Assembly: GCA_900751685.1 (NCBI GenBank)
Contig: CAADSR010000110.1
Coordinates: 1-22,783, forward strand
DNA: 22,783 nt
Reading direction: 5' to 3'
From: Clostridia bacterium
GTDB taxonomy: Bacteria; Bacillota; Clostridia; UBA1381
Below are positions 14,901 to 21,517 of the stretch, in pieces. Made by a program: the position numbers and the translations under genes. Position 1 is the first letter of the stretch; every line of letters begins with the position of its first letter. Under the pieces are notes generated by a model. That model had not been told where the DNA came from. It did not search any database and saw only the letters and a list, made by a program, of their open reading frames with translations.

Positions 14901-15461
14901 GGGGATGATCTGCTTCTGCTCCGGGATCCCATGGTCCTGGATCTCTATAAAATAATGGTCCTTTCCCAAGACATCAATATAGCTCTGGGCAATTTTTTTC
15001 GCCCTCTCATATTCTCCTCCCAGGACGGCTTTGGGTATTTCTCCCGCCAGGCAGGCAGAGAGCGCGATGATCCCCTCGCTGTGGGCCTTCAATAATTCAA
15101 AATCGATCCGGGGCTTATAGTAAAAGCCATCAATGAATCCGGAAGAAACCATTGCAATCAGATTTTTATAACCGGTTTGGTTTTCCGCCAGCAAGATCAA
15201 ATGGCTGGTTTTATTATCAATATCATGGACCTTATCAAACCGTGAGCGCGGCGCCATATAGACCTCACAGCCAATCACTGGATGGATCCCATTGGCTTTT
15301 GCTTCCCGGTAGAAATCCACGGCCCCATACATCGACCCATGGTCTGTGATCGCCACAGAGTCCATACCCAGTTCCTTTACCAGAGCGATCAGCTTTTTAA
15401 TGCTGGATTCCCCATCCAGCAAGCTGTATTCCGTATGGGTGTGTAAATGTGCAAACTGCAT
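11967..15461 (-). CDS. dnaE: DNA polymerase III alpha subunit, DnaE type
   Basis: Replicative C-family DNA polymerase of 1164 residues, close to the length of DnaE1. The N-terminal PHP domain (about 1-210) keeps its metal-ligand motifs HLHTHT (5-10), ITDHG (38-42), GCEVYM and TNDAHY (203-208). The palm carries GPGRGSAAGS (354-363) and the catalytic acids in PDIDIDF (395-401), with a third Asp in LLKMDFLG. Helix-hairpin-helix and tandem fingers follow. An OB-fold lies at about 990-1075 (ITLCGCVASR, FVSLEDSYGSMEVIIF), then a tau-binding C-terminus. The frame is open 11 codons upstream, but the ATG at 15459-15461 is preferred: AAGGAGGAG precedes it and MQFAHLHTHT is the normal start. It lies 38 bases after whiA. 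Firmicutes also have PolC, so the division of labour is not visible here. Confidence 0.97.
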   Translation of the reverse strand: MQFAHLHTHTEYSLLDGESSIKKLIALVKELGMDSVAITDHGSMYGAVDFYREAKANGIHPVIGCEVYMAPRSRFDKVHDIDNKTSHLILLAENQTGYKNLIAMVSSGFIDGFYYKPRIDFELLKAHSEGIIALSACLAGEIPKAVLGGEYERAKKIAQSYIDVLGKDHYFIEIQDHGIPEQKQIIPQLIQLAKEVGVGLVATNDAHYLKKEDARYQDVLMCIQMEKTVDDPNRMKFDTEEFYIKSPREMEELFSYIPEAIENTEKIAQRCRVEFDFETRHMPSFEVPEGKDAWEYLQQLCYEGLERRYEPVTPELRERLEYELGVIHNMGFVDYFLIVWDFIHFARNNGVMVGPGRGSAAGSLVSYCLEITSVDPIKYALIFERFLNPERISMPDIDIDFAPEGRQKVIDYVVRKYGEEQVAQIITFGTMKAKLAVRDVGRALNMPYGDVDRIAKLIPFDLKMTLQKALDISKELKGLYDNDPKVRELLDTAMALEGLPRHASTHAAGVVITKEPIVSYVPLQTNDNVITTQYTKDTIESLGLLKMDFLGLRNLTVIENAVKIIEKTRGIKIDINQIDYNKKEVFETISSGNTDGIFQMESPGMKSFVQELRPDSLEDIIAGIALYRPGPMDQIPRYIHNKKHPESVTYKHPLLKDTLSVTYGCMVYQEQVLEIVRNLAGYSLGKADSMRRTISKKKAEAMQVERQNFIYGLKDGDGNQVIDGCVNRGIDEKTAIAIFDEINDFANYAFNKSHAAAYAFVTYQTAYLKTFYPVEYMASLISSIDDVDKIHQYILNCVDMGIDRLPPDVNKSEDSFTVEGNGIRFGLSAVKNVGRGMIVRLVEERERNGKFKSFSDFIDRMVGSDLNKRALEGMIACGAFDSMGIRRSQLMAVYENVLEGSTRSARDNVAGQMSLFDSPEQSGEMEFPDIPEFDKKQILKMEKQSIGMYFSGHPMGEYTDRVAQITRYTIGDVLSALHRDEDGNYHVIGDIKDGMIITLCGCVASRKNKTTRNNAQMAFVSLEDSYGSMEVIIFPKVLPVCTHLMVEDQLVAVTGRISIREDEEPKLLCENVRLLEDAIAAAGSGQQVQTKQQKLYIKLADSRKENLEKVTKSLAPYSGQIPVCVFFADSRKTMMAPERFWFNGQPQALIQLQDIFGAENVKLQ

Positions 15462-15499
15462 CTGCTCTCCTCCTTTGTTATTTTTCTCGTGCATTGCTG

Positions 15500-16378
15500 T
15501 TACAGTTCCCGTGCAATTTCCAGGATCCGGGCCAGCCGGTGGTTGAAACCCGATTTCCCAATGGCTGGCTGCAGCCGCTCTCCCAGTTCTTTTAGGCTGT
15601 CCTCTGGGTAAGCAAGACGCAGCTCAGCAATTTCCCGCAGGGTATCCGGCAAATAGGACAAGCCTTTTTCCCTCTTTATTTTTTCGATCGCCCGCACATG
15701 GCGGGAAGCCGCTTTTGCCACCTTTTCTACATTTGCCGTTTCACAATTGACCTGACGGTTGACTGTATTGCGCATGTCTTTTTCTACCTGCACGGTATAC
15801 AGCTCCAGCGCGCCTTGTCCCGCCCCAATCCAGCCAAGGATCCCGGCAATGGCGTCACTTTCCTTCAAATAAACAATATAATGCCCTTTGCGGTAAGTCA
15901 CCTTTGCCCCGATCCCTTCTTCCTGGAGTACCTTTTGAAGCAGCTGCGCTTCCTGCTGATACTTTGTATCAAACTCCAAATGATAGCTTTTTTGAGGGTC
16001 ATTCACAGAACCGCCCCCTAAAAAAGCCCCCCGGACATAGGAAGCCCTGCAACAAGTAAAAGGCATCAGGCTCCCAATGTCCTCCTGCCCGAGCATTAGC
16101 TGTGCTAAAATATTTTCTACCCGGTTGGTATCCTGGATCAAAAATTGGAACGAACGGCTTTGAGGCCGGTGTTCCGGCCTCATCTCCCATCCAAATACTT
16201 CCCGGATATCATCCTCGATCCGTCCCGCCACCTGCTGATTTTCTGTAATGATCTTGATCTGGCTGGGATCAATTCCTGCCGAAAAACGGAAAATCCCAGA
16301 AAGCTCTGCGCTGCAGCATGGGCTGCACGGCAGAGCAATCGTACATAATTTATTCTTGATTTCTGACGAAAATGACAT
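15500..16378 (-). CDS. whiA: WhiA, DNA-binding cell-division/sporulation regulator
   Basis: A 292-residue member of the WhiA family, related to LAGLIDADG homing endonucleases but lacking nuclease activity. The N-terminal domain begins MSFSSEIKNKL. The degenerate LAGLIDADG region carries RGAFLGGGSVNDPQKSYHLEF (near 115-135). The C-terminal helix-turn-helix includes LKELGERL and KSGFNHRLARI. In Streptomyces WhiA controls sporulation septation. In Bacillus it affects division and chromosome segregation. A GGGAGG ribosome binding site precedes the ATG. It directly follows yvcK by 11 bases, as in most firmicutes. The Bacillus neighbour crh is absent and dnaE takes the next place. Confidence 0.95.
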   Translation of the reverse strand: MSFSSEIKNKLCTIALPCSPCCSAELSGIFRFSAGIDPSQIKIITENQQVAGRIEDDIREVFGWEMRPEHRPQSRSFQFLIQDTNRVENILAQLMLGQEDIGSLMPFTCCRASYVRGAFLGGGSVNDPQKSYHLEFDTKYQQEAQLLQKVLQEEGIGAKVTYRKGHYIVYLKESDAIAGILGWIGAGQGALELYTVQVEKDMRNTVNRQVNCETANVEKVAKAASRHVRAIEKIKREKGLSYLPDTLREIAELRLAYPEDSLKELGERLQPAIGKSGFNHRLARILEIAREL

Positions 16379-16389
16379 TCCCTGCCTCC

Positions 16390-17373
16390 CTACAGTCTTC
16401 GCTGGTCCCTCTGATGGCGTTTTTCCAGCAGCATAATCGCCCGCGCCAGCCGGCTGAAATTATGACGGATCTGCTCGTCTTTGATCAGTAATAGGTTCCC
16501 CTGCACTAAGGTCGTGCATCCGTCGGTAAAGTTTTGCTCATCAATAGATACCATATAAGCTTCCTCTTCCGCATAGCGGTGGATCACGCTTTCCGGGATC
16601 TGCTCATTGTTAGCTAAAACATAATCTGTGATCCCATGATAAGAATGCTTTTCAATGGCCTCTAAATGGTCATGGACAGAATAATTCTCAGTCTCTCCCG
16701 CCTGGCTCATTAAATTGCACACATAAATTTTAACTGCCATGCTTTTTTGGATGGCTTCTGACACGCCATCCACCAACAGGTTGGGAATAACGCTTGTATA
16801 CAAGCTTCCCGGCCCTAAAACGATGATATCCGCCTCTTCCAGGGCCTTTATGACTCCCTCTACCGCCTGGGGGTGTCCCGGCGTCAGGATGACATGGTCT
16901 ACCCGGCCTTCCATGCCATTGCGGCGGCCAATATTGGACTCCCCGTCGATCCGGCGGCCATCCTCTAAAACAGCCGACAAGGTCACATCCTGGTTCGTGA
17001 CGGGGTAAACCCGCCCTACAACGCCAAGGGTCCTGCTCATTTTATGTACTGCCTCGTCAAAGCTGACAGACATCTCATTTAATGCTGCCAAAAACAAATT
17101 ACCAAAACAGTGCCCCTTCAAAGCACCCTCTTTAAAGCGGAATGCCAAAAGCTCCCCCATAACAGGGTCGGCATTGGCAAGGGCCGTAATGCAGTTACGC
17201 ACATCGCCGGGCGGAAGCATCCCCAGATCGCTGCGGAGCATACCGCTGGAGCCTCCGTCATCTGCCACACTGACCACCGCCGTGATGTTATGGGTATATG
17301 AACGAAGCCCCCGGAGCATCGTGGAAAGGCCGGTCCCGCCGCCGACAGCAACCACTTTTTTATTTGTCATCAT
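16390..17373 (-). CDS. yvcK: YvcK family gluconeogenesis/cell-shape factor (CofD-like)
   Basis: A 327-residue protein with the CofD-like nucleotide-binding fold: VAVGGGTGLSTMLRGL at the N-terminus, SVADDGGSSGMLR, PPGDVRNCI and GPGSLYTSV. In Bacillus the homologue binds UDP-sugars and is needed for growth and normal shape on gluconeogenic carbon sources, linking central metabolism to peptidoglycan synthesis. The frame is open from a TTG at 17386-17388, but that TTG overlaps the GGAGG Shine-Dalgarno (17382-17386). ATG 17371-17373, eight bases after it, is therefore the start; a second ATG follows at once. The gene lies between rapZ and whiA, the standard trio. Confidence 0.94.
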   Translation of the reverse strand: MMTNKKVVAVGGGTGLSTMLRGLRSYTHNITAVVSVADDGGSSGMLRSDLGMLPPGDVRNCITALANADPVMGELLAFRFKEGALKGHCFGNLFLAALNEMSVSFDEAVHKMSRTLGVVGRVYPVTNQDVTLSAVLEDGRRIDGESNIGRRNGMEGRVDHVILTPGHPQAVEGVIKALEEADIIVLGPGSLYTSVIPNLLVDGVSEAIQKSMAVKIYVCNLMSQAGETENYSVHDHLEAIEKHSYHGITDYVLANNEQIPESVIHRYAEEEAYMVSIDEQNFTDGCTTLVQGNLLLIKDEQIRHNFSRLARAIMLLEKRHQRDQRRL

Positions 17374-17400
17374 GTCCGTTTCCTCCAAGTGCCGGAGCCG

Positions 17401-18258
17401 CTATTCCCGGCCTATGTCCCTATAGCTGATGTTGACGGAATAACCGTCTTCTTTCAACCGTTCTGCTAAGCGGTTCGTCATTGTAACACTGCGGTGTTTC
17501 CCACCTGTGCAGCCAATTGCGATCGTTAAAGAAACCTTTCCTTCTTCCACATACAATGGGACTAAAAACTCCATCATATCATAGAGCTTTTCCATAAATG
17601 TCTGCGCCTTTGGAAAGCTCATAACATAGTCTTGTACTTCTTTATCATTCCCTGTTTTGCTTTTGAGTTCGTCAACATAAAAAGGATTGGGGAAGCACCG
17701 CACATCAAAAACCAAGTCCGCATCAAGGGGCATCCCATATTTAAATCCAAAAGCCATCACATTGATCATGATTTCCGGATGCTGGCTGTTTGAAGCATAG
17801 ATCCGTTTTAATTCATTGGACAGCATATGCAGGCTCATTCCGGATGTATTGATCACAAAGTCCGCCGCGCTGTACAGCTTCTGAAGCATCTGGCGCTCTT
17901 CATGGATACATTCCAAAAGCCCTTTTTGATTGGAAAGGGGGTGGGAACGCCTGGTTTCTTTATACCGCTTCACCAAGGTCTCATCATCCGCATCCAGATA
18001 AAGCAGCTGGCAGTTATATCCGTTTTCTTTTAAGATCTTTATTTTTTCCAATAGCTCGTTGATCATCTCACCAACGCGCATGTCAATGACAAGGGCGACC
18101 TTATCGTATTTCCCATTGACCGATACCATCATCTCCGCTAATTTAGGGATCAGCACCGGCGGCATATTGTCAATACAAAAATAGCCCATATCCTCCAGCG
18201 ACCGCACCACCTGCGTTTTGCCGGAACCAGACATGCCTGTTACAATTATAAATTGCAT
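17401..18258 (-). CDS. rapZ: RapZ/YvcJ family nucleotide-binding RNase adaptor
   Basis: A 285-residue protein with a P-loop domain (Walker A GMSGSGKT at 8-15) and a C-terminal domain carrying AIGCTGGKHRSV near residue 250. In E. coli RapZ binds the small RNA GlmZ and presents it to RNase E, which controls glucosamine-6-phosphate synthesis. In Bacillus YvcJ hydrolyses nucleotides and affects competence, and its RNA role is less clear. The start overlaps the 3' end of murB by 13 bases, with AGGAG inside murB. The next gene, yvcK, starts after 27 bases. Assignment to the family is firm; RNA-adaptor function here is by homology only. Confidence 0.95.
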   Translation of the reverse strand: MQFIIVTGMSGSGKTQVVRSLEDMGYFCIDNMPPVLIPKLAEMMVSVNGKYDKVALVIDMRVGEMINELLEKIKILKENGYNCQLLYLDADDETLVKRYKETRRSHPLSNQKGLLECIHEERQMLQKLYSAADFVINTSGMSLHMLSNELKRIYASNSQHPEIMINVMAFGFKYGMPLDADLVFDVRCFPNPFYVDELKSKTGNDKEVQDYVMSFPKAQTFMEKLYDMMEFLVPLYVEEGKVSLTIAIGCTGGKHRSVTMTNRLAERLKEDGYSVNISYRDIGRE

Positions 18259-19166
18259 TCCTGTTCTCCTATCAATTTCACCTCGGGCTCCAAATGTACC
18301 CCGAATTTATCCTGTACCGTATGTTGTATATGTTCAATCAAAGCAAGGACATCTGCCGCAGTCGCATCTCCCGCGTTTACAACAAAGCCTGCGTGTTTTT
18401 CTGATACTTGGGCCCCGCCCAGCTGATACCCCATAAGCCCCGCGTCCTGGATCAGCTTTCCGGCAAAGTATCCTTCCGGCCGCTTAAAGGTGCTTCCCGC
18501 GCTGGGCATGGAAAGGGGCTGCTTATCACTGCGCCTGCGGTTAAAATCCACCATCCGGCCTTTGATCAGCTCCGGTTCATCCGGGTTAAGCTGCATTGTG
18601 CATTCTAAGATGGTCATGCTCCGGCCTGAAAAAATACTTTTCCGGTAGCCAAACCCCATCTCCTCCGCCGGGCAGGTCCGGATAATACCTTCCTCATCCA
18701 GATAGGTCACACTTTTAATAACATCCTTGAGCTCCCCGCCATAAGCGCCTGCGTTCATATAAATACCGCCGCCCAGGGTCCCCGGGATCCCGGCAGCAAA
18801 CTCGATTCCGGAAAGCCCGGCGCGCAGTGCCGCATTGGACAGCGCTGAAAGCAATATCCCGGCCTGGGCCCAAAGCAAATTGCCTTCTGCCCGGCACGCT
18901 TTCATCTGGTCCCCCACCTGCAGTACAACACCACGGATGCCTTTGTCGCTGACCAGCATATTTGAACCATTGCCCATGACCAAAAACGGAATTTCCTGCT
19001 GCTTACAAAAGGAAACCACACGCCCAATCTCTTCCGTAGAGCTTGCCCTGATAAACGCTTCGGCAGGCCCCCCGATCTTAAATGAAGTATGCTCCTTCAT
19101 TGGTTCTTCAAAAACAATATCCTGTGCAATTTCTGTCAGCTTTTGTTTCCAGTTCTCTTCTTTCAT
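18246..19166 (-). CDS. murB: UDP-N-acetylenolpyruvoylglucosamine reductase
   Basis: A flavoenzyme that reduces UDP-GlcNAc-enolpyruvate, the product of MurA, to UDP-MurNAc with NADPH. The 306 residues show HTSFKIGGPAEAF, the FAD-binding GNGSNMLVSD and GIPGTLGGGIYMNAGAYGG, PSAGSTFKRP with the catalytic Ser, and C-terminal LEPEVKLIG with a conserved Glu. This is the shorter type II form. A TTG at 19170-19172 opens the frame two codons earlier; ATG 19164-19166 is chosen because AAAGG lies nine bases upstream. It overlaps rapZ by 13 bases and follows the PHP gene after 14 bases. The window also holds murA, on the other strand. Confidence 0.96.
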   Translation of the reverse strand: MKEENWKQKLTEIAQDIVFEEPMKEHTSFKIGGPAEAFIRASSTEEIGRVVSFCKQQEIPFLVMGNGSNMLVSDKGIRGVVLQVGDQMKACRAEGNLLWAQAGILLSALSNAALRAGLSGIEFAAGIPGTLGGGIYMNAGAYGGELKDVIKSVTYLDEEGIIRTCPAEEMGFGYRKSIFSGRSMTILECTMQLNPDEPELIKGRMVDFNRRRSDKQPLSMPSAGSTFKRPEGYFAGKLIQDAGLMGYQLGGAQVSEKHAGFVVNAGDATAADVLALIEHIQHTVQDKFGVHLEPEVKLIGEQECNL

Positions 19167-19180
19167 GCACAATATCCTTT

Positions 19181-19915
19181 CTATTCCTCAATTTTCTTGC
19201 GGGGCGCAAGATAGTCCCGAAGTACGGTAAGATCCCGGTTCATGATCAATTTTTCAGGAAAATCAATCTCTGAGAGCATTTCCAGCGCCGGCTCAAAGGA
19301 CGCCACGTTATAACAAATATGGGCATCACTATTGACAACGATCCCAGCTTCCAGCTTTTTGCACCACTGCGCGATCCTGCGGGAGTTCGGGACACTGGCC
19401 TGCCTGCCACGGAATGTATGGGCATTGATCTCAATCAATTGATGGTTTTCCTTTGCCCTGCGGACCACCTGTTCATAATCATATACAAAGCGTGGGTCAC
19501 CGCTATGGCCGAGGATATCCACATCCTTATGCGCCAACGCTCCCAGATATGCCCCCGTATGGTCGCCTCCGGCGGCTTCCCTATAGCATGGGGTATGGAT
19601 GCTTGCCACGACGATATCCATCTTTTTTAAAAGGTCTTCCTCCATATCGATGGCCCCCTGGCCATCGAGTATATTGACTTCAACACCATGCAGGATCCGG
19701 ACTCCATCGATCTCTTTCGGAAGGATCCCCAGGTTTTCAAAATGCCATGGATGGGGTGCATCAGGTATCGCCGTTCCATGGTCGGTGACTGCGATTGCCT
19801 CCAGCTCCCGCTTTGCCGCCCAGCACGCGAGCTCCGCCACTGTGCTATAGGCATGGCTGCTGGCGATTGTATGGCAATGAAGGTCTGTTTTAATCTTTAT
19901 CATCGTCTGTTTCAC
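19181..19915 (-). CDS. PHP-domain metal-dependent phosphatase (YcdX-like)
   Basis: A 244-residue stand-alone PHP protein. Metal-binding motifs appear in family order: DLHCHT near the N-terminus, VTDHG, GVEVNIL, ASIHTPC, LGHSGDPRF, EINAHTF and VNSDAHI. The pattern matches YcdX-type trinuclear zinc phosphatases; the natural substrate is unknown. The start overlaps the hprK stop in a GTGA arrangement (GTG 19913-19915), which means coupled translation. An ATG four codons later (19901-19903) is the alternative. It lies between hprK and murB, a common position in Clostridia. Confidence 0.9.
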   Translation of the reverse strand: MKQTMIKIKTDLHCHTIASSHAYSTVAELACWAAKRELEAIAVTDHGTAIPDAPHPWHFENLGILPKEIDGVRILHGVEVNILDGQGAIDMEEDLLKKMDIVVASIHTPCYREAAGGDHTGAYLGALAHKDVDILGHSGDPRFVYDYEQVVRRAKENHQLIEINAHTFRGRQASVPNSRRIAQWCKKLEAGIVVNSDAHICYNVASFEPALEMLSEIDFPEKLIMNRDLTVLRDYLAPRKKIEE

Positions 19916-20856
19916 ATCCCTGTATTTTTTGACATCTCATTCATTAAACGGTTATTCAGCTCCACCGCCGCATTATAGCCCATCCGTTTTTGACGGTTGT
20001 TCATTGCTGCAACCTCCACAATGACCGCCAGGTTCCGGCCCAATTTGACCGGGATGGTCAGCGACGGCACATTGATCCCCATAATGTTTGTATATTCGTC
20101 CACCATCCCCAGGCGGTCATATTGTTTTCCCTCGACCCAGGGCTCCAGATGGATGATCATCGCAATATTTTCCGTATCCTTTACGGCGCCGATACCAAAG
20201 ATCTCCTTGACATCGATGATACCGATCCCCCGCAGCTCTACAAAGTGGCGGATGATCTCCGGCGCTGTTCCAACCAATGTCTTGTCAGAAACACGCTTGA
20301 TCTCGACCGCATCGTCTGCCACAAGCCGGTGGCCGCGCTTTACCAATTCGATCGCCGTCTCGCTCTTTCCGACGCCGCTCTCCCCTAAAATCAAAATCCC
20401 TTCCCCGTACACCTCGACTAAAACCCCGTGGCGTGTCCGGCGGGGTGCGATCTGGACATTCAAATAGCTAATGATCGCGCTCATAAAATCCGAAGTTGCA
20501 TCTTCTGTACGGAGCAGCGTCAGGTCATATTTTTCTACCAGCTCCATCAGTTCCGGGAACACCTGCATCCCCCGGGTAATGACAAGGGCCGGAAAATCCT
20601 GCTGCAAGAAACGCTCCAATATCTCATAGCGCTGGTCGCTTGTACACTGGTCCAGATACGTAAACTCCACTTTTCCCATGATTTGAATACGCAGCGGATC
20701 AAAATAATCAAAAAAACCAACCATTTGAAGCCCCGGCCGGTTTACGTCCGCCGTAGCGATCAAAACAGAATCATAATTTGTAGATTCATATAATTTTTCA
20801 AGCTGAAAATCCTCTGTCACTTTTGATAATGGGATTGTAAAACCGCTGTCTATCAT
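19912..20856 (-). CDS. hprK: HPr kinase/phosphorylase
   Basis: The bifunctional sensor that phosphorylates HPr on Ser46 when ATP and fructose bisphosphate are high, and dephosphorylates it when phosphate is high. It sets carbon catabolite repression. The 314 residues comprise an N-terminal MurF-like domain (about 1-130), Walker A GESGVGKS (158-165), KRGHRLVADDAV with the Asp pair, and the family signature around RGIGIIDVKEIFG. His143 lies in RHGVLVEVYG. The frame is open nine codons further, but the ATG at 20854-20856 is preferred because GGAGG is eight bases upstream; the distal ATG lies in a hairpin and has no Shine-Dalgarno. It is the first gene of the minus-strand series, with a consensus promoter. 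Its partner HPr is not in the window. Confidence 0.96.
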   Translation of the reverse strand: MIDSGFTIPLSKVTEDFQLEKLYESTNYDSVLIATADVNRPGLQMVGFFDYFDPLRIQIMGKVEFTYLDQCTSDQRYEILERFLQQDFPALVITRGMQVFPELMELVEKYDLTLLRTEDATSDFMSAIISYLNVQIAPRRTRHGVLVEVYGEGILILGESGVGKSETAIELVKRGHRLVADDAVEIKRVSDKTLVGTAPEIIRHFVELRGIGIIDVKEIFGIGAVKDTENIAMIIHLEPWVEGKQYDRLGMVDEYTNIMGINVPSLTIPVKLGRNLAVIVEVAAMNNRQKRMGYNAAVELNNRLMNEMSKNTGM

Positions 20857-20878
20857 GATTATTTCCTCCGGAATCTTG

Positions 20879-20908
20879 ACCATTTTTTTGAATGCTGAAA
20901 AAAATGGT
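20879..20908 (-). other. Hairpin in the hprK leader, next to the ribosome binding site
   Basis: A perfect 11-bp inverted repeat, ACCATTTTTTT (20879-20889) with AAAAAAATGGT (20898-20908), loop 8. In the hprK mRNA it ends 9 bases before the GGAGG and contains the upstream in-frame ATG (20881-20883). It could be a weak attenuator, an operator, or a stem that hides the false start. Confidence 0.6.
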
Positions 20909-20940
20909 ATTTTATTTTATGCAAATTCTCTCTAGAATAT

Positions 20941-20969
20941 ATTATAACTTATTCTTTGCATTTTTTCAA
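20941..20969 (-). promoter_or_regulatory. Promoter of the hprK operon
   Basis: Minus-strand TTGAAA (complement of 20964-20969), a 17-base spacer and a perfect TATAAT (complement of 20941-20946). Transcription would start near 20934, giving a leader of about 80 bases. Confidence 0.8.
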
Positions 20970-21061
20970 TATAAATATCCCTTATTTGAACAAATGTACG
21001 GGTCCGAACCCTGCTATTTAAAAAAAATTTGCGTTTTTATGAAAAAAAAGTAAGAAACCGC

Positions 21062-21090
21062 TTGCCAAATCAAAAAATCTATGGTACAAT
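21062..21090 (+). promoter_or_regulatory. Promoter of rpmB
   Basis: TTGCCA (21062-21067), a 17-base spacer and TACAAT (21085-21090), with TGG before the -10 (extended type). It faces away from the hprK promoter. Confidence 0.8.
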
Positions 21091-21132
21091 GATTCTTGTT
21101 ATTTTTGAAAACTGCTAGGGAGGTGTAATGAA

Positions 21133-21321
21133 ATGGCTAAATGTGATGTTTGCGGCAAGGGTGTTACCTTTGGTATCAAAGTCAGCCACTCTCATAGAAG
21201 ATCAAATCGCGCTTGGAAGCCTAACGTAAGAAAAGTAAGAGCAGTTGTAAACGGTTCTGTAAAATCAGTAAATGTTTGCACACGTTGCCTTCGTTCAGGA
21301 AAGGTTGTTCGTGCCGTTTGA
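21133..21321 (+). CDS. rpmB: 50S ribosomal protein L28
   Basis: A 62-residue basic protein of the large ribosomal subunit. MAKCDVCGKG starts the chain, and CTRC near the end gives two CxxC pairs (Cys4, Cys7, Cys49, Cys52). This is therefore the zinc-binding form; bacteria starved of zinc often switch to cysteine-free paralogues. SHSHRRSNRAWKPN is the family core. GGGAGGTG ends seven bases before the ATG; another ATG at 21128-21130 is out of frame. It is monocistronic, with its own promoter and terminator. Confidence 0.97.
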   Translation: MAKCDVCGKGVTFGIKVSHSHRRSNRAWKPNVRKVRAVVNGSVKSVNVCTRCLRSGKVVRAV

Positions 21322-21337
21322 TAATCTTATGTCTGTG

Positions 21338-21370
21338 AAACAGCTTACTCGTTTAGTGGGCTGTTTTTTT
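21338..21370 (+). terminator. Rho-independent terminator of rpmB
   Basis: AAACAGC (21338-21344) pairs with GCTGTTT (21360-21366). The stem is extended by TTACT/AGTGG pairs around a CGTTT loop and merges into a run of seven T (21364-21370). It starts 16 bases after the rpmB stop. Confidence 0.88.
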
Positions 21371-21423
21371 CATGGCAAAAATAGACAAAACGCGTGTTTT
21401 TTGCGATTTTTTTTATTTTTGTT

Positions 21424-21452
21424 TTGCTTTTTTTCTTCTTATCTGATATAAT
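21424..21452 (+). promoter_or_regulatory. Promoter of murA
   Basis: TTGCTT (21424-21429), a 17-base spacer and TATAAT (21447-21452) with TGA before it (extended -10), in a T-rich stretch. The 13 bases TCTGATATAATAG are identical to those at the OLE promoter. Confidence 0.75.
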
Positions 21453-21517
21453 AGATACAATGGTCAATTATGCCACAGGCACAGGTTATTCACAAGACAT
21501 TTAAAGGGGTGTACCGA

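Noticed and set aside
20998..21016. GGGTCCGAACCC between hprK and rpmB as an operator
   Set aside because: The dyad is only four bases per arm and no second copy was seen. It cannot be told from chance.
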